Part shown: one piece after another, positions 1 through 6,079 of the stretch | How positions within the stretch are numbered: the stretch's first letter is position 1 | Layout of the letters: every line of letters starts with the position of its first letter | Assembly: GCA_023133315.1 (NCBI GenBank) | Contig: JAGLWR010000025.1 | Span: forward strand, 1 to 11,218 | DNA: 11,218 nt | From: Methanomicrobia archaeon | Lineage (GTDB): Archaea > Methanobacteriota_B > Thermococci > Methanofastidiosales > B48-G16 | Reading direction: 5' to 3' | Position numbers and translations under genes: made by a program | The notes under the pieces: model-generated | The model's input: the letters and a program-made list of their open reading frames with translations, nothing else | Databases searched by the model: none | Told to the model about the DNA's origin: nothing

Positions 1-8
1 TGATGAAT

Positions 9-104
9 ATGAATGGAGAAAAAAAACTATATGTGCTGTTGGCCTTGATGATAACAACAGCAATTATAATAAGTATAGCCACACTTGCGGCTGTATCTAT
101 ATGA
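9..104 (+). CDS. small single-span membrane peptide (31 aa), possibly the tail of a longer gene
   Basis: I do not recognise a family. Read from ATG 9, the frame gives 31 residues: a short polar, Lys-containing N-terminus (MNGEKK) followed by about 25 hydrophobic residues rich in Ile, Leu, Ala and Thr, ending at TGA 102-104. This is what a single membrane-spanning peptide or a tail anchor would look like. TGAT at bases 1-4 lies four bases before ATG 9, the same spacing as the ribosome binding sites of the other genes here, which favours an independent start. ATG 3 is an alternative start. The frame is open to the left edge, so it could instead be the C-terminal anchor of a longer protein cut by the window. 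It ends about 54 bases before the Roadblock gene. Confidence 0.35.
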   Translation: MNGEKKLYVLLALMITTAIIISIATLAAVSI

Positions 105-146
105 AAACTAAGTATTTAGGAAAGTCAGTATCATGATAAAAAATCT

Positions 147-153
147 AGGTGAT
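147..153 (+). promoter_or_regulatory. ribosome binding site that sets the Roadblock gene start
   Basis: AGGTGAT lies four bases before GTG 158. The longer open frame would start at GTG 149, but that codon is part of this ribosome binding site and has no good site of its own upstream. The same core and spacing recur at every other gene with a visible leader in the window. Confidence 0.7.
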
Positions 154-157
154 ACCT

Positions 158-808
158 GTGATAGCACAATCTGAAAAAGTCAGTAAAATCCTCAAAGATC
201 TCCAAGCATCCACACCGGATATTGAAGCATCAGCGTTAGTGAGTGTGGATGGGGCGATGATCACCTCTGAATTATCCTCCAACATCGAAGAAACCAAACT
301 GGTTGCCATGACAGCTGCCATGGTATCTTTAGGTGAAAAAAGTGCTCAGGAACTGACAAGAGGAGAATTAAAGCAGATGTATGTGAAGGGAGATAACGGT
401 CATGTTCTCTTGACGGCTGTGGGAGAAGAAGCAGTACTCGTCGGAAAAGTACGGGAAAATGCAAAGATGGGATTGGTATTTTTGAACATGAAGAAAACGG
501 AAGGAAAATTGGCAGAGATAATGAAGGAAACACTGACAGATAGTGGGAATAATACTAGAAAACTCACAAGATCTGAAAGTTCTGTGATTGGTGCTGCTTC
601 AGAAAGAAATAAAGATTATATTTTAGGAGAAAAGCAAGTTCTTCGGAGAGAAAGATCCAAAAAAGAGGCAAATACACCTAAGAGACTTGACAGGGAGGCC
701 TTACTAAAAAAATACAGGATAAAAGTACCATCAGAGGAAATGATACTAAAAATTTTGGAAAGTAGTGGTATAAAATACCAGAACATAGAAACTCGAAAAT
801 ATGAATAG
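158..808 (+). CDS. Roadblock/LC7 domain protein with charged C-terminal extension
   Basis: A protein of 216 residues from GTG 158. Residues of about 5-120 have the Roadblock/LC7 pattern: an amphipathic N-terminal helix, then ASALVSVDGAMI (strand, turn with Asp-Gly, strand), a helix containing AMTAAMVSLGEKSAQEL, and paired strands (HVLLTAVGEEAVLVGKV) before a last helix. In prokaryotes this family usually forms dimers that act with small GTPases such as MglA, but no GTPase gene is visible here. Residues 127-216 form an extension of about 90 residues that is Lys/Arg/Glu rich and probably partly disordered, with a predicted helical end (REALLKKYRI, SEEMILKILESSG). I recognise no domain in that part. 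The next gene on the same strand, a NifU-type scaffold, starts 31 bases downstream. Cellular role unknown; the domain call is firm, the function is not. Confidence 0.8.
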   Translation: MIAQSEKVSKILKDLQASTPDIEASALVSVDGAMITSELSSNIEETKLVAMTAAMVSLGEKSAQELTRGELKQMYVKGDNGHVLLTAVGEEAVLVGKVRENAKMGLVFLNMKKTEGKLAEIMKETLTDSGNNTRKLTRSESSVIGAASERNKDYILGEKQVLRRERSKKEANTPKRLDREALLKKYRIKVPSEEMILKILESSGIKYQNIETRKYE

Positions 809-830
809 CCTTTATAAAGTAAAAGATTTC

Positions 831-836
831 AGTGAT
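831..836 (+). promoter_or_regulatory. ribosome binding site that sets the NifU-like gene start
   Basis: AGTGAT lies three bases before ATG 840. The alternative ATG 801, which overlaps the end of the Roadblock gene, has no comparable site upstream. Confidence 0.55.
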
Positions 837-839
837 AAC

Positions 840-1058
840 ATGGAAGAAAAAATAAAGGAAGTTCTGGAAGAAGTGAGACCGTCGTTGAAAAGAGACGGAG
901 GAGACGTCGAGTTCGTGAAATATACTGACGGCATAGTAGAGCTTAAACTCAAAGGAGCCTGTGCAGGATGTCCTCTTTCACAGTTAACGATAAAGAGTTA
1001 TATAGAAGTGCTGATGAAAGAGAAGATACCTGAAATAAAGGAAGTAAGAGCCGTTTAG
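840..1058 (+). CDS. NifU-type C-terminal domain protein, Fe-S cluster scaffold
   Basis: A stand-alone Nfu/NifU C-terminal domain of 72 residues. Members of this family bind a [4Fe-4S] cluster between two subunits and pass it to apo-proteins. The hallmark parts are present: RPSLKRDGGDVEF near the N-terminus, a GIVELKLKGAC strand, and the cluster-ligating CAGCP motif (Cys-x-x-Cys), followed by the usual C-terminal helix and a PEIKEVRAV end. ATG 840 gives the family's normal length and a good ribosome binding site; ATG 801 would add 13 residues that do not resemble the family. The gene lies on the same strand as the Roadblock gene, with a gap of 31 bases. Its stop codon overlaps the stop codon of hutH on the opposite strand. 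The client protein cannot be told from context. Confidence 0.88.
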   Translation: MEEKIKEVLEEVRPSLKRDGGDVEFVKYTDGIVELKLKGACAGCPLSQLTIKSYIEVLMKEKIPEIKEVRAV

Positions 1059-2521
1059 AGAGCTTTTTCCATTATTTCTCTCATTTTCTCTATATCTCTA
1101 TAAATAGGGCGATCTTCCTCCATAAAAGAGATTTTTTCTCTTATTTTTTTATGAATTTTTTGTATTTCAGGACTTGACTTGTATTCTAAGAAATCTATCC
1201 CCTGGGATGCTGCCAAAAACTCTATCGCTATTATATTTTTTACATTCTGTAAAATTTCATAACATTTTCTCGCTGCGATCGTACCCATTGAGACGTGATC
1301 TTCTTGATCTGCCGAGACGGGTATCGAATCCACAGATGCAGGGTGCGCCAAAATTTTGTTTTCGGAAACAAGAGAGGCAGCGGTATACTGAGCTATCATA
1401 AAACCACTGTTCAACCCTGAGTTTTTAGCCAGAAAGGGAGGAAGTTCTGAGAGATGAGAATTCATAAGCCTATTTATTCTCCTTTCTGAAAAATCCCCTA
1501 TCTCTGCAACCGCTATCCCCAGGAAATCCATTACCAATGCTATTGGCTGGCCATGAAAATTACCACCCGAACGAGGTATATCAAAGATCAGGGGATTATC
1601 TGTGGCAGAGTTTAGTTCTATACTCACTATCTTTTCAGCGTATAATATAGCCTCCAGCGAAGGTCCCAAAACTTGGGGAGTACATCTCAGCGTATAAGCA
1701 TCCTGGACTTTCTCACAATCTCTGTGCTTCTGTATATTCTCACTTCCTTTCAGAAGATCCATCATTTTTTTAGCAACGATTATCTGTCCTTTCTGCGGTC
1801 TTACTTTCTGTATCTCCTCCAAAAAAGCTTTATCTGTACCTCTTAAGGCTTCTAAAGTCATAGCAGAAGCTTTTATAGCATTTTCAAATAGTATTTTAGC
1901 CTCATAGACACATAAAGCAGCTATTGCCGTCATTATCTGTGTGCCGTTTATCAACGCCAATCCCTCTTTTGCTTTCAACTCTATCTTTTCTATCCCCGCC
2001 ATTTTTAAAGCATCTTCAGCTTTCATAAGTTTACCCTTATGAAAAGCCTCACCTTCGCCCATCAAGACAAGAGCTATGTGCGCTAAAGGAGCAAGATCTC
2101 CAGAAGCTCCGACAGATCCCTTTTCAGGAACATAAGGTATAACATCCTTGTTTAAGAGTGAAATTAATCGCTCTATCAGTTCGTAGCGAACACCAGAGTA
2201 CCCCTTTGCCAGGGAATTAGCCCTTAAAAGAATTGCAGCCCTGACAAACTTTTCATCAAGGCATTTTCCAACGCCCGTAGAATGGCTTCTTATAAGATTT
2301 TTCTGGAGCTGATCGACGTGATCTTTAGGAATAGAAACATTGCAGAGCTCTCCTAACCCTGTAGTTATGCCATAGGCCACCTTTTCTTCTTTTGTATATC
2401 CTTCTACGATCTTTCTACTTCTTTCTACTTTACTTTTTACAGATTCAGCTAACGCTACCTTTTCGTTTAACCGTGCCACCCTATAAACATCTTCTATTGT
2501 TAACGATTCTCCATCTATCAT
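1055..2521 (-). CDS. hutH: histidine ammonia-lyase (histidase)
   Basis: Converts L-histidine to urocanate and ammonia, the first step of histidine degradation, probably as a cytoplasmic tetramer. The 488-residue protein carries the Ala-Ser-Gly triad (GSVGASGDLAPLAH, residues about 139-141) that cyclises into the MIO prosthetic group. The other active-site residues of Pseudomonas histidase have clear counterparts: Tyr50 in YGITTGLG, His80 in RSHSTGVG, Asn192 in NGTQ, Tyr276 and Arg279 in QDAYTLRC, Phe322 in NFHGQP and Glu407 in ADQEDH. The first motif is usually YGxNTGFG, so TTGLG is a mild variant, and RPQKGQ replaces the usual RPHPGQ. Pairing with hutU makes histidine the likely substrate, although tyrosine lyases and aminomutases share this fold. 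ATG 2521 is preferred to ATG 2524 because GAGTGAT ends three bases before it. The hutU stop codon lies in that site. Confidence 0.93.
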   Translation of the reverse strand: MIDGESLTIEDVYRVARLNEKVALAESVKSKVERSRKIVEGYTKEEKVAYGITTGLGELCNVSIPKDHVDQLQKNLIRSHSTGVGKCLDEKFVRAAILLRANSLAKGYSGVRYELIERLISLLNKDVIPYVPEKGSVGASGDLAPLAHIALVLMGEGEAFHKGKLMKAEDALKMAGIEKIELKAKEGLALINGTQIMTAIAALCVYEAKILFENAIKASAMTLEALRGTDKAFLEEIQKVRPQKGQIIVAKKMMDLLKGSENIQKHRDCEKVQDAYTLRCTPQVLGPSLEAILYAEKIVSIELNSATDNPLIFDIPRSGGNFHGQPIALVMDFLGIAVAEIGDFSERRINRLMNSHLSELPPFLAKNSGLNSGFMIAQYTAASLVSENKILAHPASVDSIPVSADQEDHVSMGTIAARKCYEILQNVKNIIAIEFLAASQGIDFLEYKSSPEIQKIHKKIREKISFMEEDRPIYRDIEKMREIMEKAL

Positions 2522-2524
2522 CAT

Positions 2525-2531
2525 ATCACTC
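2525..2531 (-). promoter_or_regulatory. hutH ribosome binding site containing the hutU stop codon
   Basis: On the minus strand GAGTGAT is followed by three bases and then ATG 2521. The TGA within this motif is the hutU stop codon, so a ribosome ending hutU sits on the hutH initiation site. This suggests translational coupling of the two enzymes. Confidence 0.6.
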
Positions 2532-4199
2532 AGGTATTTTTACATTCTTATCTTTTGCGGTTTTTATTGCCTTTTCGTACCCCGCGTCAACATGTCTTGC
2601 AATGCCGGTCCCGGGATCAACTGTGAGCACCCTCTCCAATCGTTTCTCTCTTTTCTTTGTGCCATCCGCTACAATAACAAACCCTGCATGCAGTGATCGT
2701 CCTATTCCTACTCCCCCTCCATTGTGGAACGATACCCATGAAGCGCCGCATGCTGTATTTAATGCAAAGTTGAGAAGAGGCCAGTCTGCTATAGCGTCAC
2801 TACCGTCTTTCATGTCCTCAGTTTCTCTATAGGGTGAAGCCACGCTTCCGCAGTCCAAATGATCTCTTCCTATGACTATCGGTGCTTTTAATGTCCCGTC
2901 AGCCACCATACTGTTTATCAGTGTACCGGCTTTTGCCCTGTCGCCGTATCCAAGCCAGCAAACTCGTGTAGGAAGTCCTTCAAACGGCACCTTTTCCTTT
3001 GCCAGATTCAACCATCGTGCTAGTGTCCTGTCTTCGGGGAAGAGGTTCAGTAACGCTTCGTCTATCGCATAAATGTCATTAGGATCACCGGAAAGAGCGG
3101 CCCATCTGAATGGACCTTTACCTTCGCAGAACAATGGTCTTATGTAAGCAGGTACAAAACCAGGATATTTGAATTTACCATTTTTGTCTTTTATTTCGAC
3201 TCCAGCTTCTTCAGCTCTTTCTCTCAGATTATTTCCGTAATCAAAAACAATAGCTCCTCTTTTCTGCATCTCCAAAATAGCATTTACGTGTTTTTTTATG
3301 GATTCTAAAGCTCTTCTTTTGTATTCTTCCGGATTTTTTTCTCTAAGCTCCAGGACTTCTTTCAAATCCCCTATCGGTATATATTGATATATATCATGGG
3401 CAGATGTCTGATCAGTCACAAAATCGGGGATTATATCTCGTTTTACAAGCTCTGGATGTACTTCCGCAGCGTTCCCGACAAGCCCAATGGAGAGGGGAAT
3501 GCCTTTTTCTTTTGCTTCCAGAGCCCATTTTACAGCTTCATCGATACTACGTGTCATCTTATCGCACGATTTCTGTTCTATTCTTTTTTTAACTCTCTCC
3601 TCTATTACTTCAACGTCAATAATGACGCCTTCATTCATCGTTGCAGCCAGGGGCTGTGCCCCGCTCATGTTTCCCATCCCTGCCGTTAACACGAGTTTTC
3701 CTTTCATGGATCCAAATTTTTTAGCCGCTGCCGCATACGTTTCGTACGTACCCTGCTGTATCCCCTGTGTGCCTATATAGATCCAGCTCCCAGCAGTCAT
3801 CTGTCCGTACATTGTGAGTCCCATCTCATCATATTTATTGAAGGTTTCCTGAGTCGACCATTTGGGAACTATATTTGAGTTTGCAATAATAACCCGCGGA
3901 GCTTCTTCATAAGTTTGTGCTATATACACAGGTTTTCCGGATTGGACACATAATGTTTCGTCACGATCTAAATTCTTCAAAGCTTTTACTATCCTGTTGT
4001 ATTCTCTCCAGTTTCTGGCGGCCCTTCCAGTCCCTCCATAAACTATCAGTTCATTGGGCTCCAGAGCTACATCAGGAGAAAGGTTATTCATCAGCATTCT
4101 TAAAGCAGCTTCCGTATCCCACGTTTTGCAGTGTAATTTACTTCCCGTATATGGTTTTATATCGCCTTTAGGTTTTTCTTCATAATACATCGGCCTCAT
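2526..4199 (-). CDS. hutU: urocanate hydratase (urocanase)
   Basis: Converts urocanate to 4-imidazolone-5-propionate using tightly bound NAD+, the second step of histidine degradation. The 557-residue product matches the usual length and is collinear with bacterial urocanases throughout: RMLMNN and ELIVYGGTGRAARNW near the N-terminus, ANSNIVPKW, MYGQMTAGSWIYIGTQGI, VLTAGMGNMSGAQPLAAT, GNAAE, VTDQTSAHD, FDYGNN, PGFVPAYIRPLFC, VIGRDHLDCGSV and DGSDAIADWPLLN. The family signature with the catalytic-region cysteine (Cys410 of the Pseudomonas enzyme) is present as FEGLPTRVCW, Cys at about residue 414. ATG 4199 is chosen over TTG 4217 because AGGTAGT lies three bases upstream of it and the family N-terminus fits. 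Genes for the later steps (imidazolonepropionase and formiminoglutamate processing) are not in the window. Confidence 0.96.
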   Translation of the reverse strand: MRPMYYEEKPKGDIKPYTGSKLHCKTWDTEAALRMLMNNLSPDVALEPNELIVYGGTGRAARNWREYNRIVKALKNLDRDETLCVQSGKPVYIAQTYEEAPRVIIANSNIVPKWSTQETFNKYDEMGLTMYGQMTAGSWIYIGTQGIQQGTYETYAAAAKKFGSMKGKLVLTAGMGNMSGAQPLAATMNEGVIIDVEVIEERVKKRIEQKSCDKMTRSIDEAVKWALEAKEKGIPLSIGLVGNAAEVHPELVKRDIIPDFVTDQTSAHDIYQYIPIGDLKEVLELREKNPEEYKRRALESIKKHVNAILEMQKRGAIVFDYGNNLRERAEEAGVEIKDKNGKFKYPGFVPAYIRPLFCEGKGPFRWAALSGDPNDIYAIDEALLNLFPEDRTLARWLNLAKEKVPFEGLPTRVCWLGYGDRAKAGTLINSMVADGTLKAPIVIGRDHLDCGSVASPYRETEDMKDGSDAIADWPLLNFALNTACGASWVSFHNGGGVGIGRSLHAGFVIVADGTKKREKRLERVLTVDPGTGIARHVDAGYEKAIKTAKDKNVKIPE

Positions 4200-4202
4200 G
4201 GT

Positions 4203-4209
4203 ACTACCT
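4203..4209 (-). promoter_or_regulatory. hutU ribosome binding site
   Basis: On the minus strand AGGTAGT precedes ATG 4199 by three bases. It differs by one base from the GGTGAT core used elsewhere, and it decides against the upstream TTG at 4217. Confidence 0.5.
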
Positions 4210-4239
4210 ACTTTCAATGGATTAAAAAATTTTGCGTTG

Positions 4240-4249
4240 TTTTTATACT
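4240..4249 (-). promoter_or_regulatory. probable TATA box of the hutU-hutH operon
   Basis: On the minus strand AGTATAAAAA is centred about 45 bases before ATG 4199. Archaeal TATA boxes lie about 25 bases before the transcription start, which would put the start near 4219 and leave a leader of about 20 bases that just contains the ribosome binding site. The region is AT-rich, so chance matches are possible. Confidence 0.45.
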
Positions 4250-4328
4250 TTCTTATTCGTTCTTTCTCTTTAAAAATCCCATCTCTCCTAAGATTTTTTC
4301 CACAGTTTTTGAAGTATCTCTTTTATTC

Positions 4329-4348
4329 TATATTTGTCATCAAATATA
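4329..4348. repeat. perfect 8-base inverted repeat with 4-base spacer
   Basis: TATATTTG and CAAATATA flank the spacer TCAT. The repeat lies about 40 bases past the trmI stop codon and about 80 bases upstream of the proposed hutU TATA box. It could be an operator half-site pair, or a weak hairpin in the trmI 3' end. With such AT-rich arms it could also be chance. Confidence 0.3.
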
Positions 4349-4387
4349 CGGTATTAGCAATATCATATTATTTTATTATTTTAATAT

Positions 4388-5131
4388 TTAAAATATCTTT
4401 CTCCCAAAGGTCAAGAATCCTGTATGCCCGATCATTAGAGTTTTAGGCCTTGTTCCCAATTTTTTGGATTCATACTCTCTTAAGATGCACTCTATTGTTT
4501 TTATTTGAAAATAGTCTCTAGCTTTTTTTCTGAATCGCAACATTTGTTCAAGAGATGGAGTATAAGCGAAAATAAAGCCTCCATATTTCAAAGAATCGTA
4601 AGCGGTCTCTACAACTTTTTCAGGTTCCGGCAGATCTAAAGCCACAAGATCCACATTTTTTTCTTCGATTTCATCATATATGTCCTTTATTTTTATAAAA
4701 ACATTATCCAATTTAAATTCTTTGATGTTTTTCTCGGCTATCTTTGCAAAATCCTCTCTTATCTCATAGCTATAGATTTTTCCCGGAGAGATCGTATTGG
4801 CCAAAAAAATCGTCAATGCACCGGATCCTATGCCTGCTTCCACGACATTGTCGCCCCTGCTCAATCCTGTAACCGTCACAATCATTGCAGCGTCCTTCGG
4901 CTGGATTATCTGCGGCATTTTTCTCATTTTTTCGATATAGTCTATAAAAGTAGGTTTTAAGACTATGAAATCATCTCCTCTGTGAGTTTTTATCTTTATT
5001 CCATAATCCTTTCCTGCGAGTTCGTCAAGATCCAGTACTCCGTAATGAGAATGAAACGTACCCTTGCATTTTACCATGTATTTTTTCCCTTTTTTGTCAA
5101 TGAGCAGTATATTATCTTCTTCTGAAATCAT
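4388..5131 (-). CDS. trmI: tRNA (adenine-N1)-methyltransferase, TrmI family
   Basis: S-adenosylmethionine-dependent enzyme that methylates N1 of adenine in the T-loop of tRNA (position 58, and also 57 in archaeal members), stabilising tRNA. The 247-residue protein has the two-part family layout. A small beta-rich N-terminal domain (to about residue 60) is followed by MPQIIQPKDAAMI, the SAM-binding motif I VEAGIGSGALT at about 97-107, acidic YEIRED at about 122-127, LDLPEPEKVV at about 166-175, and the conserved C-terminal end GHTGFLTFGR. ATG 5131 is chosen over GTG 5140 because GGAGTGTT ends four bases before it and GTG 5140 falls within that site. The gene is divergent from secF. hutU lies downstream on the same strand, about 190 bases away with its own probable promoter, so the two are probably separate units. 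Confidence 0.92.
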   Translation of the reverse strand: MISEEDNILLIDKKGKKYMVKCKGTFHSHYGVLDLDELAGKDYGIKIKTHRGDDFIVLKPTFIDYIEKMRKMPQIIQPKDAAMIVTVTGLSRGDNVVEAGIGSGALTIFLANTISPGKIYSYEIREDFAKIAEKNIKEFKLDNVFIKIKDIYDEIEEKNVDLVALDLPEPEKVVETAYDSLKYGGFIFAYTPSLEQMLRFRKKARDYFQIKTIECILREYESKKLGTRPKTLMIGHTGFLTFGRKIF

Positions 5132-5135
5132 ATGC

Positions 5136-5143
5136 AACACTCC
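5136..5143 (-). promoter_or_regulatory. trmI ribosome binding site
   Basis: On the minus strand GGAGTGTT ends four bases before ATG 5131. The upstream in-frame GTG 5140 lies inside this site, which excludes it as the start. Confidence 0.55.
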
Positions 5144-5149
5144 GTTAAA

Positions 5150-5158
5150 TTTATATAT
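5150..5158 (+). promoter_or_regulatory. probable TATA box of the secF operon
   Basis: TTTATATAT is a good archaeal TATA-box match centred at about 5154. A transcription start about 26 bases on, near 5180, would leave a leader of about 23 bases with GGAGAGAT at 5191-5198 and ATG at 5203. This fits ordinary archaeal promoter geometry. Confidence 0.5.
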
Positions 5159-5176
5159 CCCCTTTACTGAGTCGGA

Positions 5177-5187
5177 CTATAAAAATT
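5177..5187 (-). promoter_or_regulatory. possible TATA box of trmI
   Basis: On the minus strand the stretch reads approximately ATTTTTATAG, centred near 5181. A start about 26 bases on, near 5155, would give a leader of about 24 bases to ATG 5131. It matches the TATA consensus less well than the secF element and overlaps the predicted secF transcription start. Confidence 0.35.
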
Positions 5188-5202
5188 TTAGGAGAGATAC
5201 TT

Positions 5203-6078
5203 ATGGATATAATGGAGAAAATAGATGTTACCAAGTACGATTATAAAAAGCTCATGTTAGTGCCTTTGATCGTTTTGATCGTTTCTTTGGTTGTGTTGGG
5301 CACAAATTATCTCCGAACTGGAGAACCGATAAAGTATGGCATGGAACTCGAAGGAGGGACTGCTGCGTATATACAGAATGTTACCATAGATATTGAAACG
5401 TTTAACTCAGATCTGCAGAACCATTTCGATGAAACAGAGATTGTTGTAAGAGAAACAGGAGATCAGTACAGGGTAGAGGCTCCGGCATCAATAGACACCT
5501 TGACGCTTGCGAGTTATATCAACGAAGTGTATCCCGATGCAGAGGTAAGTACTCAATTTATGGGACCTACCTTGGGGAAGAATTTAAGAACCCAAGCTGT
5601 AAGAGCTCTTATTTATGCATTTATAGGCATGGCAATAGTCGTTTTCATTGTATTTAGAATTCCCTATCCCACGATAGCGGTAATCTTTTCAGCTTCTTCC
5701 GATATTGCTATTACAGCATTTTTGATGTCCCTTTTAGGTATAAAATTGACGCTCGGTACTATAGCAGCATTACTTATACTGATAGGATATTCCGTTGACA
5801 GCAACATTCTTCTCACGATGAAATGTCTCAAGAGGAGAGGAGAAACAAATGAACGAATACGAAATGCTATGAAAACAGGGTTAACAATGACGTTAACCAC
5901 CGTATCGGCGATGATCGTTTTATTTGCGATTTCTAATAATCCTATCTTAAGGGATATTGCTGCTGTCATCGTGCTGGGGCTATGCGCCGATTTAATGAAT
6001 ACGTGGATGTTCAATGCCGGCATTTTAAGGTGGTACATGCTGAGGAAAGATGCCCAAAAGAAAGTGAGGAGGAGATAA
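5203..6078 (+). CDS. secF: protein translocase subunit SecF
   Basis: Membrane partner of SecD. The pair assists SecYEG-dependent protein export using the ion gradient. The 291-residue protein has the six-helix family plan: helix 1 at about 17-35, an extracytoplasmic loop of about 95 residues, then five helices between about 131 and 275. The post-helix-1 motif is GMELEGGT, a variant of GxDxxGGT with Glu for Asp. Helix 4 carries the archaeal SecF pattern IGYSVDSNILL. A basic C-terminal tail (KKVRRR) is expected on the cytoplasmic side. ATG 5203 is supported by GGAGAGAT four bases upstream; ATG 5212 is a weaker choice. The gene starts a rightward string of closely packed genes. secF before secD is the usual archaeal order, opposite to most bacteria. 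Confidence 0.94.
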   Translation: MDIMEKIDVTKYDYKKLMLVPLIVLIVSLVVLGTNYLRTGEPIKYGMELEGGTAAYIQNVTIDIETFNSDLQNHFDETEIVVRETGDQYRVEAPASIDTLTLASYINEVYPDAEVSTQFMGPTLGKNLRTQAVRALIYAFIGMAIVVFIVFRIPYPTIAVIFSASSDIAITAFLMSLLGIKLTLGTIAALLILIGYSVDSNILLTMKCLKRRGETNERIRNAMKTGLTMTLTTVSAMIVLFAISNNPILRDIAAVIVLGLCADLMNTWMFNAGILRWYMLRKDAQKKVRRR

Positions 6079-6079
6079 T

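Noticed and set aside
149..157. GTG 149 as start of the Roadblock gene
   Set aside because: The codon lies within the AGGTGAT ribosome binding site of GTG 158 and has no site of its own.
3384..3780. Several overlapping plus-strand open frames inside hutU
   Set aside because: hutU is conserved throughout this stretch. The plus-strand frames are low-complexity shadows with no family resemblance.
4198..4446. Plus-strand open frame of 82 codons with a hydrophobic product
   Set aside because: It runs antisense over the hutU start, the AT-rich gap and the end of trmI. Its Phe/Leu/Ile/Tyr content is what T-rich antisense DNA gives by itself, and there is no ribosome binding site of the local type.
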